Of a DNA stretch of 43,179 bases, positions 8,145 through 16,783 are shown one piece after another (the first letter of the stretch is position 1; each line of letters begins with the position of its first letter). The DNA is taken from contig JAAXHO010000215.1 of the NCBI GenBank assembly GCA_012270795.1, positions 1-43,179 of the forward strand, written 5' to 3'. Position numbers and translations under genes: made by a program. Source of the DNA: Candidatus Poribacteria bacterium (GTDB lineage: Bacteria; Poribacteria; WGA-4E; WGA-3G). The notes under the pieces were generated by a model that saw only the letters and a list, made by a program, of their open reading frames with translations, searched no databases and was not told where the DNA came from.

Positions 8145-8390
8145 CGGTTTACGGTACGGTTTTGTAAATTGGCTATGCCTCCAGTTTTCATAAGGGTTCA
8201 TCGGGGTTTTCTTGTAGTGATTTTTTGAATTTTTTTCATCGTTTTTTGGTACGGTTTTTTTGTTGGCGTTTTTCGTGTTTTTGCATTGTATATATTATAT
8301 ACGGTTTTTGATGGTGTTTGTAGTTTTTTGGGTGTCTGCTTATTGGGATTTCCAATAGATTTCCAATAGGTTTGGAGGTTGGTTATCGGA
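8115..8390. repeat. AT-rich inverted-repeat element, left copy
   Basis: A conserved block at about 8303-8390, including TAGTTTTTTGGGTGTCTGCT and ATTTCCAATAG units, is matched in the opposite orientation at 16790-16872. Outside that block, 8115-8127 is complementary to 8248-8260 (AAAAAACCGTACC with GGTACGGTTTTTT), giving a 13-bp helix around a loop of about 120 bases. Confidence 0.6.
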
Positions 8391-8453
8391 AAATCAGGAA
8401 TTTTTTTCTTGTGTTTTTTATTGTGTGTGATATACTACACGGAAAAAGTTTTA

Positions 8454-8567
8454 ATACCATTTCTATAAATTATGGTCTCATTGGGCAGTTGTTATCGTAG
8501 TCATTCTTTAGGACACAAACTGAAAGTTTGTGCTACAAAAAGAGACGTTATCAATTAGAAATGGTAT
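8454..8567. repeat. MITE-like element, shell type M1, alternative core
   Basis: The ends are ATACCATTTCTATAA and TTAGAAATGGTAT. The core is a different hairpin, GACACAAACTGAAAGTTTGTG, rather than the GGTAGGAGCG palindrome. It lies 88 bases upstream of the oxidoreductase start. Confidence 0.7.
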
Positions 8568-8654
8568 TAGATAGAGACAAACCAGTACTCAGATACCATA
8601 GAAGGTTTTCAAGACGACCATCTGAGTATATTCCAGAAAGAAAAGGATTATGTT

Positions 8655-9635
8655 ATGGTAAAATGTGCACTTATCAGCGGTAGAGGTATGGGCATGATGC
8701 ATGGTGGCAACTTCCACAATCATCCAGACGCAGAGGTTGTTGCAGTATGCGATATGGATCCTGGACTTCTTGAGAAAGCGAAGGAACATTTTGGTGTGCC
8801 TGGATATTCATCTATTGAAGACTTGTTGGCAAATTGTGATGCGGAACTCGTTCTATTGATAGTTAACGAGACGCGCCGCATCCCGCCATTGCGAGAGTTA
8901 CTTGATGCGGGAAGGAATGTATTCACAGAGAAGCCGCTATGTGGTTTACGGGGACAAGCGACAGTCCGGGAAGCTGACCTTGCGATTGCTGCCCCTGCGA
9001 TTGCGACTTGGCGCGAATCAGATCAGAAATTTGGTATTGATTTCAACTATCGGTTCATGCACCATTTCAAGAAACTCCATGATGATGTTGTGGAAGGTAG
9101 ATTGGGTGAAATCAAGATGGTACATGCCCGCGCTCACTTCAACTGTTGGTCACACATCATTGACCAGATACTCTGGAATATGGGTACACCTGAATGGGTG
9201 AGTGTTGTCGGGGATCCGAATGAGGGTGGTGGTTGGAAACGTCTGATACATATTGGATGGGAAAATGGTGTTGTCGGTACACTTACTGGCACGAACTTGT
9301 GGGGATATGATGACCATCCGCTGCGTGTTAAGATACTTGGTGATAAGTCTTACGCGGAAGCACGTGGTTTAGACGGTTCATATTTATTGCGGAAAGCGGG
9401 AAACTCTGAAATAGAGGAAAAATGGGAGAATGAACCCGACAAACCCGAAATGCCTGAGTCTTTTAAACGTATGGCTGACGGTGTCGTAAAAGCTATGCAA
9501 AACGATCAACCGTTCCCTGCAGATGGAGAAGCTGCATGGAATGAACTTCTGTTTGAAGCTGCGGTGCATCGGTCTGCATTACAAAATGGTGCGCGCGTGT
9601 TTCTTGATGATGTGGACAGAGCTGCGTTTGTTTAA
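8655..9635 (+). CDS. Gfo/Idh/MocA family NAD(P)-dependent oxidoreductase
   Basis: The protein has 326 residues, near the usual family length. The start follows AAAAGGATTATGTT. The N-terminal Rossmann segment reads ALISGRGMGMMHGGNFHNHP, a variant of the GxGxxG loop, then EVVAVCDMD, where Asp would favour NAD. The family signature EKP is present in VFTEKPLCG near residue 94. The C-terminal half has the alpha/beta substrate domain, with DFNYRFMHHFKK and later HIGWENGVVGTLTGTNLWG. These enzymes oxidise or epimerise sugars, inositols and related polyols. Its neighbours (PhyH-like dioxygenases and a sulfatase) suggest a catabolic role. The substrate cannot be told. Confidence 0.88.
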   Translation: MVKCALISGRGMGMMHGGNFHNHPDAEVVAVCDMDPGLLEKAKEHFGVPGYSSIEDLLANCDAELVLLIVNETRRIPPLRELLDAGRNVFTEKPLCGLRGQATVREADLAIAAPAIATWRESDQKFGIDFNYRFMHHFKKLHDDVVEGRLGEIKMVHARAHFNCWSHIIDQILWNMGTPEWVSVVGDPNEGGGWKRLIHIGWENGVVGTLTGTNLWGYDDHPLRVKILGDKSYAEARGLDGSYLLRKAGNSEIEEKWENEPDKPEMPESFKRMADGVVKAMQNDQPFPADGEAAWNELLFEAAVHRSALQNGARVFLDDVDRAAFV

Positions 9636-9670
9636 ATTGTATAAAATCTACCATAAACAAACATATTCTT

Positions 9671-11548
9671 ATGAAAAACAAATTATTGTCAATAGCGATA
9701 ACACTCTGTATGACATTGACCTTTACAACCAGCCTCCTTGCCCAAGACACATCCAAATGGGGTTTACCCGATGGTGCTATAGCGAGGCTCGGAAAAGGTG
9801 ATATCAATGAGATTCGGTATTCACCAGACGGGACTAAACTTGCTGTGGCAAGTAGTATTGGTGTATGGATATATGATGCTAAGACAGGTGCAGAACTGAA
9901 CCTATTGACTGGACATAAAAAAGATGTAATGTGCGTATCTTTTAGTCCTGATGGTAGCACCCTCGCCAGTGGAAGCATTGACACTACGATCCGTCTATGG
10001 GATGCAAACACCGGCAAGCATCTCCTCACACTTTGGAGACATGGGTGGGGTGTCATTAGTGTTTCCTTTAGTCCGGATGGAAGCACACTTGCCAGTGGCA
10101 GTATAGACAATACCGTCTGTCTATGGCATGTAGACACAGGCAGGTTTCTCCGCAGACTTTACGGACATGCGAAGAATGTTAGGAGTGTATCTTTTAGTCC
10201 TGATGGAATTCTACTTGCCAGTGGCAGTAATGACAAAACCATCCAATTATGGGATGTGAATACTGGGAAGCAACTCCGCATCCTCAAAGGTCATACGCAA
10301 TCGGTTGTGAGTGTATCCTTTAGTCCTGACGGTAGCACCTTAGCGAGTGGGAGTTGGGAAGGCATTATACGTCTATGGGATGTGAATACTGGGCAACAAC
10401 TCCGCACTCTTGAAGGTCATAAAGGACAGATTTACAGTGTATCCATTAGTGCTGATGGTAACCTACTCACAAGTTGCGGTAATTATGGTACTATCCGTGT
10501 ATGGAATGTGAACACAGGGGAGCATCTCCGGACCCTTGAAGGGTTTACAGGTTGGGTCAAAAGTCTATCATTTAGTCCTGATAAAAGCATCCTTGCAAGC
10601 GGAGGTGCGGACGGTACTATCCGTATTTGGAATGCAAACAGTGGTGATCATATCCGCACGATTGAAGGTCATACGGATAGGGTCTGGAGCGTATCGTTTA
10701 GTCCTGATGGTGAGACACTTGCAAGTGGAAGTGGTAATCTTGATAACACGATCCATTTATGGAATGTAAGTACGGGCGACCATCTTCGACAGCTTAAAGG
10801 ACATACAGGTTTGGTCTGGAGCGTATCGTTTAGTCCTGATGGTAACACCCTCGCCAGTGGTGCAAGTGAGCACATGGAGTCAAACGTCCATCTATGGAAT
10901 GCAAACACTGGAGAACATCTTCACACACTTAAAGGGCATGAATATTCAATCTACAGTGTGTCTTTTAGTCCTGATGGTAGTATCCTTGCAAGCGGGTGTT
11001 TTGACGACACCGTACGCCTATGGCATGTCAAATCCGGAACGCATCTCCGCACCTTAACCGCGGAGGAATCATATAATTTCTACAGTGTATCCTTTAGTGC
11101 TGATGGCAGCACTATCGCAGGTGGGAATTCTCTCAGCAGTATACCTATATGGGATGTGACCACAGGCAAGCATCTCCGCTCACTTGAAGGACATAGAGGT
11201 GATATCAATAGCGTATCTTTTAGTGTTGATGGTAGTATCCTTGCAAGTGGAAGTGGTGACGGTACCATTCGTATATGGAATGCAAATACTGGTAAGCATC
11301 TCCGGACCCTTGAAGGACACAAAGGCGATGTCTTATGCGTATCATTTAGTCCTGATGGTAGCACCATTGTAAGTTCGGGTGAGGACATGACCATTCGTAT
11401 ATGGAATGCAAACACTGGAGAAGCTATCCTCACTTTTATGGGACATACGTCTTGGGTCCGAAGCGTAGCGTTTAGTCCTGATGGCAGTACCATTGCAAGT
11501 GGGAGTGAAGACTGTTCTGTGATCTTATGGAAATACTTATTGGATTAG
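9671..11548 (+). CDS. Secreted WD40-repeat protein with 14 repeats
   Basis: The protein has 625 residues. Residues 1-25 are a signal peptide (KNKLLSIAITLCMTLTFTTS then LLAQ), so the product should be periplasmic or exported. I count 14 WD40 units, each near VxSVSFSPDGSTLASGS followed by TIRLWDxNTGxxLRTLxGH. This fits two seven-bladed propellers. The DNA of the units is very similar (TTTAGTCCTGATGGTAGCAC and close variants), which indicates recent repeat expansion or gene conversion. No strong ribosome binding site precedes the start, which lies 35 bases after the oxidoreductase. WD40 propellers are protein-binding platforms; the partner is unknown. Confidence 0.88.
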   Translation: MKNKLLSIAITLCMTLTFTTSLLAQDTSKWGLPDGAIARLGKGDINEIRYSPDGTKLAVASSIGVWIYDAKTGAELNLLTGHKKDVMCVSFSPDGSTLASGSIDTTIRLWDANTGKHLLTLWRHGWGVISVSFSPDGSTLASGSIDNTVCLWHVDTGRFLRRLYGHAKNVRSVSFSPDGILLASGSNDKTIQLWDVNTGKQLRILKGHTQSVVSVSFSPDGSTLASGSWEGIIRLWDVNTGQQLRTLEGHKGQIYSVSISADGNLLTSCGNYGTIRVWNVNTGEHLRTLEGFTGWVKSLSFSPDKSILASGGADGTIRIWNANSGDHIRTIEGHTDRVWSVSFSPDGETLASGSGNLDNTIHLWNVSTGDHLRQLKGHTGLVWSVSFSPDGNTLASGASEHMESNVHLWNANTGEHLHTLKGHEYSIYSVSFSPDGSILASGCFDDTVRLWHVKSGTHLRTLTAEESYNFYSVSFSADGSTIAGGNSLSSIPIWDVTTGKHLRSLEGHRGDINSVSFSVDGSILASGSGDGTIRIWNANTGKHLRTLEGHKGDVLCVSFSPDGSTIVSSGEDMTIRIWNANTGEAILTFMGHTSWVRSVAFSPDGSTIASGSEDCSVILWKYLLD

Positions 11549-11556
11549 GTTTTACT

Positions 11557-12315
11557 ATGAAACATTCACGAATATATTATGATTATACCTTCGGGGAAAA
11601 AGAACGTAAAGCATTAGATCATGTAGGACATTATGTTCTACCAGGCATCCTGACAGCTGAAGCACAAGAACGATTGACAGAATCCCTTGCCTATATTCAA
11701 TCGTTAATACCAAATGGCAAGAAGGGGCATGAACCTAATCGGTTTTCTGCGGAGTTTGATAGTTATCTGGAAAGTATCATCGCGCATCCGCAGATGCTGG
11801 AACTTGCTCGTAAAGTACTCGGTGAGGATATCCGATATGACCATTGTGTAAGTCTCAATCGTTCTGGTGGTAATGGGGGTATCGGTTGGCACAGCCACGG
11901 ATATTCAGATGATGATCTGAGATATGGATTTGTCCGTATCTTCTTTTATGTCAATGGATTTGATGTAGATGATGGAGGATTGAAAGCGGTCCCTGGTAGT
12001 CATCTTTATCGTGATGGTAGAATTCATGGCGGGACAGATGAAGCGTTGAGGAAAGGATGGTTGGTAGGTAAAACCCATCCTGAAACGGGTGAACCCCTAC
12101 AGATTCAACAGCTTTCCGTGCCGTCTGGAACGGTCATATTGATGTGGACGCATGCAGCACATGCCGTAACCCCCAGAAAACCAGAGAGTGATACGCGCTG
12201 GTGTGTTGTTTATGCTTATCGTAATCCCGGTAAACCATCAGGCGCACGGTGGATTTCACCCGAATTTGAACATAAGCAGATACCTGGCGCAGAAGAGTTG
12301 ATGTCCCTATATTAA
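11557..12315 (+). CDS. Phytanoyl-CoA dioxygenase (PhyH) family protein, copy 1
   Basis: The start is set at the ATG at 11557, because the protein is then 252 residues and aligns end to end with the next gene. An ATG at 11527 lies inside the WD40 gene. The fold is that of Fe(II)/2-oxoglutarate oxygenases. The metal motif region is GGIGWHSHGYSDDD (His112, His114), the distal His is in MWTHAAHAVTPR (about His202), and Arg207 follows for 2-oxoglutarate. The usual HxD appears here as HxH. Family members hydroxylate varied small molecules. Its start is 9 bases after the WD40 stop, so the genes are likely co-transcribed. Confidence 0.85.
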   Translation: MKHSRIYYDYTFGEKERKALDHVGHYVLPGILTAEAQERLTESLAYIQSLIPNGKKGHEPNRFSAEFDSYLESIIAHPQMLELARKVLGEDIRYDHCVSLNRSGGNGGIGWHSHGYSDDDLRYGFVRIFFYVNGFDVDDGGLKAVPGSHLYRDGRIHGGTDEALRKGWLVGKTHPETGEPLQIQQLSVPSGTVILMWTHAAHAVTPRKPESDTRWCVVYAYRNPGKPSGARWISPEFEHKQIPGAEELMSLY

Positions 12316-12522
12316 CCCAAGTTGCTACCAATGTAGCACAAACTGCCACTTTGTGTGCTAAGATGCACAAACTGGATGAAGATTAACTTATTCTTTCGGT
12401 AATTCTAATTTTCCCCAAACTCGGTAGGTGCGGTTTCCTAACCGCACCGATCATCGCTAAGATATTACCGAATTATTTAGTTAATCTTCATCCAGTTTGT
12501 GCTACATTGGTGGCAACTTAGG
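12316..12522. mobile_element. Triple-nested MITE-like element between the PhyH copies
   Basis: The outer M2 ends are CCCAAGTTGCTACCA and TGGTGGCAACTTAGG, extended by TGTAGCACAAACTG and its complement. Inside is an M3 shell (about 12376-12493) with ends GATGAAGATTAA and TTAATCTTCATC. Inside that is GGTGCGGTTTCCTAACCGCACC, a near-perfect hairpin. The element begins right after the stop of copy 1 and ends just before the binding site of copy 2. Confidence 0.75.
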
Positions 12523-12533
12523 TTGAGGATTTT

Positions 12534-13292
12534 ATGTCACAAGACCTGATTTTTCATGATTATACCTTCGGTGATAAAGAACGAAAAGAAATGGATCATG
12601 ATGGACATTTTGTGCTACCCGGTCTCCTGACTGCTGATGCGCGGAAACGATTGACAGATTCGTTGGTCCACATTGAATCGCTGCTACCGGAAGGTAAACA
12701 AGGCTATGAACCTAATCGCTTTGCTGCGGAGTTTGATAGTTATCTGGGAAGTCTGATTGGACATCCTCAAATGCTCAAACTTGCGCGGGAATTGCTTGGT
12801 GAAGAAATCCGATACGATCACTGTGTGAGTCTCAATCGGCCCGGTGGCAATGGAGGAATTGGATGGCATAGTCACGGATACTCCGAAGATGATGCGCGCT
12901 ACGGTTATGTCCGTATCTTCTTCTATGTCAACGGATTTGACGCGGATGACGGTGGTTTGAAGGTGGTTCCCGGTAGCCATCTTTACCGCGATCCCAAAAT
13001 ACAAGGACGAACTGATGCGGATTTGCTCGAGGGATGGATGAAAGACAAAACGCATCCTGAAACTGGAAAACCTTTAGAGATTCAGAAAATGTCAGTGCCA
13101 CCAGGAACAGTCGTATTGATGTGGACGCATGCAGCACACGCTGTAACGCCAAGGAAACAGGATAGCGATACCAGATGGACAGTAGTTTATGGATATTATA
13201 AACCGGGTAAAGATCCTGGTGAAAGGTGGATCAGCCCAGAATTTGAAAGAAAACAGATACCGGGAACAGAAGGAATAATGTCTCCCTACTAA
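12534..13292 (+). CDS. Phytanoyl-CoA dioxygenase (PhyH) family protein, copy 2
   Basis: The protein has 252 residues and is clearly a paralogue of 11557-12315, with the same length and conserved blocks such as DYTFG, FAAEFDSYL, RYDHCVSLNR and VRIFFYVNGF. The metal region is again WHSHGYSEDD, so the His in place of Asp is shared and not a single-copy mutation. The distal THAAHAVTPRKQ and the final ISPEFERKQIPG are conserved. The ATG follows GAGGATTTT. The sulfatase gene starts 32 bases downstream. The duplication may allow two related substrates; this is inference. Confidence 0.85.
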   Translation: MSQDLIFHDYTFGDKERKEMDHDGHFVLPGLLTADARKRLTDSLVHIESLLPEGKQGYEPNRFAAEFDSYLGSLIGHPQMLKLARELLGEEIRYDHCVSLNRPGGNGGIGWHSHGYSEDDARYGYVRIFFYVNGFDADDGGLKVVPGSHLYRDPKIQGRTDADLLEGWMKDKTHPETGKPLEIQKMSVPPGTVVLMWTHAAHAVTPRKQDSDTRWTVVYGYYKPGKDPGERWISPEFERKQIPGTEGIMSPY

Positions 13293-13324
13293 GGAAACGA
13301 TACGGTTCTCATATATTTACTATC

Positions 13325-14743
13325 ATGCCAGACAAGAAACCACATATCTTATTACTTATCAACGATGAGCATCGCCCCGATGTCCTGCCGATTGAGGGGG
13401 ATACTGCTATTCGTACCCCGTACCTGTTTCGGTTTATGGATGAGGGTGTCTACTTCCGCAATGCTTATACGCCATCTCCGGTCTGTGTTCCAGCAAGGCA
13501 AAGTTTCCTTTCGGGTCTCTATCCACGTAACTCCGGTTGTCTAAACTTTGGCGATCCGATGCCGACTGAAGTCCGAACCATTCCAGGGCATCTTGGAAAC
13601 TACGGATACTATTCATGCTGTGCTGGTAAAATGCACTTTGTTGGAACTGATGTTATGCATGGGTGGTACGAACGTATCGGACGCGATATTATCGGTAACA
13701 ATGGTTATCCATACCGCGCTGTAAAGGATGAACATACCGCACAGATTGAACGCGAACCAGGCACTGGCATGAAACGGGATAAGACTGCACAAGAGATACG
13801 CGATGCACAACCCGGTATAGGGCATTGGATGCTACACGATCAATACAATGTGGACGGTGCTGTTCTGTTTCTTGAGGAGTACTTTGTTAATGCCTCTTAT
13901 GATCGTCCCAAGGCAAGTCCTCTCTGTCTTGCAGTCAGCCTCATCGCACCACATTATCCGTATCAGTGTCCGCTTGATTTATTCAACTATTACATGCAGC
14001 GTGTAGAACCGATTATTGAAGAACCAAACGAAAAGTTTGAATACAACAACTTTTTTAGAGTCAAGGTTGGTAAGGATGTTACTTACAGACAAGCACACCG
14101 CGCGACTGCTGCTTACTACGGTATGATCGAGTGGATGGATGCACAATTTGGTCGGGTGATAGAGAAATTGGAACATCTGAATGTACTTGAAGATTTTGTT
14201 GTTGTCTTTCTTTCTGACCACGGTGAGATGCTTGGCACTAAGGGACTTTGGGAGAAACAGAGTTATTTTGAACCCTCTGCACGTGTGCCGTTTTCAATCT
14301 GGTATCCAGAAAAGTTTGGACGCGAACAGAAAATAGTCCATGAGAATGTGTCGTTAGTGGATCTGTTTCCAACGTTGTGTGAGTTAGCAGAAGTACCTGC
14401 CCCCGAAGAACTGGACGGTCAATCCCTTGTCCCGCTTATTAAAGGAAAAGCAGATGCATGGGATGATACTGTCTATAGCGAATTGTGGAGTGCTCAGAAT
14501 GGACCTTCCGTGATGGTCAAGGAAGGTAGTTTAAAATATATCCGTTTCAACAACAATAAGGGTTGGCCCGAACAACTCTTTGATTTGTCTAATGACCCAG
14601 ATGAATGGAACAACCTTATTGATGATCCTAATTATGTAGATGCACTTGCAAGGCTTCAAGCGAAGGTAGACGCTTTACCGCCGCCACGAAAGAAGGATCA
14701 AAACAACACATTCATTGACCCACATCGACCGATTCCTGCTTAG
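13325..14743 (+). CDS. Type I sulfatase (formylglycine-dependent arylsulfatase family)
   Basis: The protein has 472 residues. The N-terminal metal site is in LLLINDEHRPDVLP. The signature Cys-x-Pro-x-Arg is at Cys54-Val-Pro-Ala-Arg58, inside PSPVCVPARQSFLSGLYP. This Cys is converted to formylglycine by a separate maturase in active family members. VVFLSDHGEMLGTKGLWEK supplies further metal and active-site residues. No signal peptide is seen, so it may be cytoplasmic, as in many marine degraders. It removes sulfate esters, and the substrate could be a sulfated sugar or another organic sulfate. It follows the PhyH pair closely. A short hairpin after the stop may end transcription from both sides. 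Confidence 0.9.
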   Translation: MPDKKPHILLLINDEHRPDVLPIEGDTAIRTPYLFRFMDEGVYFRNAYTPSPVCVPARQSFLSGLYPRNSGCLNFGDPMPTEVRTIPGHLGNYGYYSCCAGKMHFVGTDVMHGWYERIGRDIIGNNGYPYRAVKDEHTAQIEREPGTGMKRDKTAQEIRDAQPGIGHWMLHDQYNVDGAVLFLEEYFVNASYDRPKASPLCLAVSLIAPHYPYQCPLDLFNYYMQRVEPIIEEPNEKFEYNNFFRVKVGKDVTYRQAHRATAAYYGMIEWMDAQFGRVIEKLEHLNVLEDFVVVFLSDHGEMLGTKGLWEKQSYFEPSARVPFSIWYPEKFGREQKIVHENVSLVDLFPTLCELAEVPAPEELDGQSLVPLIKGKADAWDDTVYSELWSAQNGPSVMVKEGSLKYIRFNNNKGWPEQLFDLSNDPDEWNNLIDDPNYVDALARLQAKVDALPPPRKKDQNNTFIDPHRPIPA

Positions 14744-14774
14744 AAAAGTGGGGTAAAAAAAGATTACTTTTCTA
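14741..14774. terminator. Possible hairpin between convergent genes
   Basis: TAGAAAAGT and ACTTTTCTA form a 9-bp stem that spans the ends of the sulfatase and ATPase genes. The stem is AT-rich and overlaps the ATPase stop codon, so termination is uncertain. Confidence 0.3.
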
Positions 14775-16175
14775 AAATAGATCGTTTGGACTAAGTAACA
14801 AAATACCCTCTTTTTTCGCACGTTCCTTTAGGGAATCAGTAAAACTGCCTGCAGAAAACAGAATATATCTTGAGTTTTCATTCCATGGCAGTCCGATTTT
14901 ATTGGATTTTTCTATTAGTCGGTCAAGAACGTTTTCTCCCACAGGTTGATTCCACCATTTGCATTCTCCAAACCAGTGGCTGCCATCAATATTCTCTGTC
15001 AAAATATCAATTTCAAGATTTGATTCCCAATGTGCCCCAATCTGTTTAGGAGCTATTTCTATTTTCTCTTTCCAGTAGTGTTTTATGTATTGCTTGCTTA
15101 TGTCTTCAAAGATATTCCCCATGAAATCAGAAAAGTGTGGGGCAATCATCTGCTGAAAGACTAAATCTGCATTCCCAGATTCAATCAAACTTCTGTTGGG
15201 TTGAATAAAACGATACCAAAACCTCAGGTAGTTATCGGCAATTTTGTAAATACCCTTTCTGCTTTTCTGAGGTGCAAGTTCAGTTATCGGCGTATCACGT
15301 TTGATAAACCCTAACTCTCTAAGCACACTAAGGTATTTACTTGCATTTGTAGCCTCAAGGCCAACCCGTTGTGAAATCTCATTTAGTCTCGTTGCACCTC
15401 CTGCAATTGCCTGCATTAAACTTGCGTAAGTCCTCGGATCTCGGAGTTCCATACGCAACAAAAAGTTAACCTCATCAAATAAATATGCGTGAGGTGACAG
15501 CAGTTCTTCTATTATAGCTTGTTTTATAGTCCTTTTTGATGGGTGTTGAGATTGAGGTGTGAATCGGTTCAAATATGCTGGTATTCCACCAAGTATTCCA
15601 TATACTTCCAATTTTTCTTTGCTGGAATAATTTGGAAAAAAACTTCCTGCATCCCGATAGTTTAATGGCATCAACTGTAATTGTCCTGTTCGTCTACCGT
15701 ACAATGGAGATCGTTCTGCTAAGACTTCTCGTTCCATAAAACTTATCTGCGAACCACATAGTATCAAGAATAGTTTGCTATTATTTCCATGTTCGTCCCA
15801 AAAACGTTGAATGAGTGATGGGAGTGCCGCATTATCTTCACAGAGATATTGAAATTCATCAAGGACTAAAACCAGTTTTTTATCTTGAGACTTTTGAGCG
15901 AAATATATTAAAGCGGATTCCCAATCATTAAATGTAATATTTTGAAGTAAAGGATCATCAATCACATGCCCCGCAACTTCTGTTATCTGTCGGAGATGGT
16001 CATTTTCCCTCAATTGACTTGCTATAAAGTAGATGCTCCATTTATCTTTACAGAAGTGTTTTAGAAGTTCTGTTTTTCCTACGCGTCGTCTGCCGTATAG
16101 CACAAAAAACTCCGCCTGCCTTGCCCGATACATTTTCTCTAACGCATCAATTTCTTGCTCTCTGTTTATGAACAT
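14772..16175 (-). CDS. ATPase_2-type ATP-binding protein with C-terminal DUF234 (PD-(D/E)XK-like) domain
   Basis: The protein has 467 residues. The start follows GAGAGGAGAAAC. Walker A is GRRRVGKTE (residues 28-36). Walker B is LVLVLDEFQYL with Asp106 and Glu107. A sensor-like LILCGSQISFME and the family stretch LYGRRTGQLQLMPL follow. A winged-helix-like segment around residues 250-285 includes ATRLNEISQRVGLEATNASKYL, seen as LNEISQRVGLE and YLSVLREL. The C-terminal domain has EIDIL and GECKWW, the Asp and Glu-x-Lys pattern of PD-(D/E)XK nuclease folds. Members of this family are widespread and often orphan, and their cellular role is not settled. It is transcribed toward the sulfatase and stands alone. 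Confidence 0.88.
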   Translation of the reverse strand: MFINREQEIDALEKMYRARQAEFFVLYGRRRVGKTELLKHFCKDKWSIYFIASQLRENDHLRQITEVAGHVIDDPLLQNITFNDWESALIYFAQKSQDKKLVLVLDEFQYLCEDNAALPSLIQRFWDEHGNNSKLFLILCGSQISFMEREVLAERSPLYGRRTGQLQLMPLNYRDAGSFFPNYSSKEKLEVYGILGGIPAYLNRFTPQSQHPSKRTIKQAIIEELLSPHAYLFDEVNFLLRMELRDPRTYASLMQAIAGGATRLNEISQRVGLEATNASKYLSVLRELGFIKRDTPITELAPQKSRKGIYKIADNYLRFWYRFIQPNRSLIESGNADLVFQQMIAPHFSDFMGNIFEDISKQYIKHYWKEKIEIAPKQIGAHWESNLEIDILTENIDGSHWFGECKWWNQPVGENVLDRLIEKSNKIGLPWNENSRYILFSAGSFTDSLKERAKKEGILLLSPNDLF

Positions 16176-16209
16176 GTTTCTCCTCTCTATAATTGTTGTA
16201 GCACAACCT

Positions 16210-16327
16210 GTATGAAGATTAAGTAATTAAATCGGAAATTTGGCATAGAAGTCCGGTGCGGTTAGGAAACCGCACTTACCGAGTTTGGGGGAAACGAAAA
16301 TTACCGATTTATTTTTTTAATCTTCAT
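16210..16327. repeat. MITE-like element, shell type M3
   Basis: The ends are ATGAAGATTAAGTAATTAAA and TTTTTAATCTTCAT, with CGG/CCG inner arms. The inner hairpin GGTGCGGTTAGGAAACCGCAC is the inverse form of the one nested at 12376-12493. It lies directly upstream of the ATPase gene. Partial M3 ends also occur near 8080-8095. Confidence 0.7.
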
Positions 16328-16492
16328 TTAGGTTGTGTTCCGTTTCTGCACAACTTAACAGGTTATGCTACAGAAATGTCCAAGTAATTACATGCTTTGC
16401 TTTATTATACTTTAGATTATTATAATCTAAAGTATAATAAATTGTCAAGTCTAATTTTTATAGCATTAAGTGAGATATGTAAAGTTTTCATT

Positions 16493-16768
16493 ATGAAGAT
16501 TAATTTATTAATTGGGTAATCTTAATTTTATCCTTGACATGCCAATTTGAAACAATAGAACCTATTCTGGGTTGTTATGTTCTTTGTTGTCTGAACCAGG
16601 ATTTTCAGGATTATCAGATTTTCAGGATTTACCTTATCAAGGACCTTAAGATACGTGTTTAGGTTCTTTTTCGAAATCTGAAAATCCTGAAAATCCTGGT
16701 TCAGACAAAGAACAAGTTATACTACACAATAAGAATAAGACATTACCCATTTATTTTTTAATCTTCAT
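16493..16768. repeat. MITE-like element, shell type M3, carrying palindrome type C
   Basis: The ends are ATGAAGATTAA and TTAATCTTCAT, with GGGTAAT/ATTACCC arms. The interior (16580-16713) is a type C hairpin starting TTCTTTGTTGTCTGAACC. This is the same core as at 550-727, but there it is not in an M3 shell. Confidence 0.75.
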
Positions 16769-16783
16769 TATGAAAATCGAAAG

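Noticed and set aside
11080-11493. Minus-strand open frame opposite the WD40 gene
   Set aside because: It repeats with the WD40 DNA period and has no start signal, so it is an antisense shadow of the repeats.
9900-11548. Regular DNA repeats that could look like a repeat array or CRISPR
   Set aside because: They are in-frame WD40 units of about 120-130 bp coding for one protein, without spacers of constant length.
14772-16175. ATPase as a transposition or phage protein
   Set aside because: The Walker motifs plus DUF234 C-terminus identify the ATPase_2 family. There are no end repeats or partner transposase genes around it.
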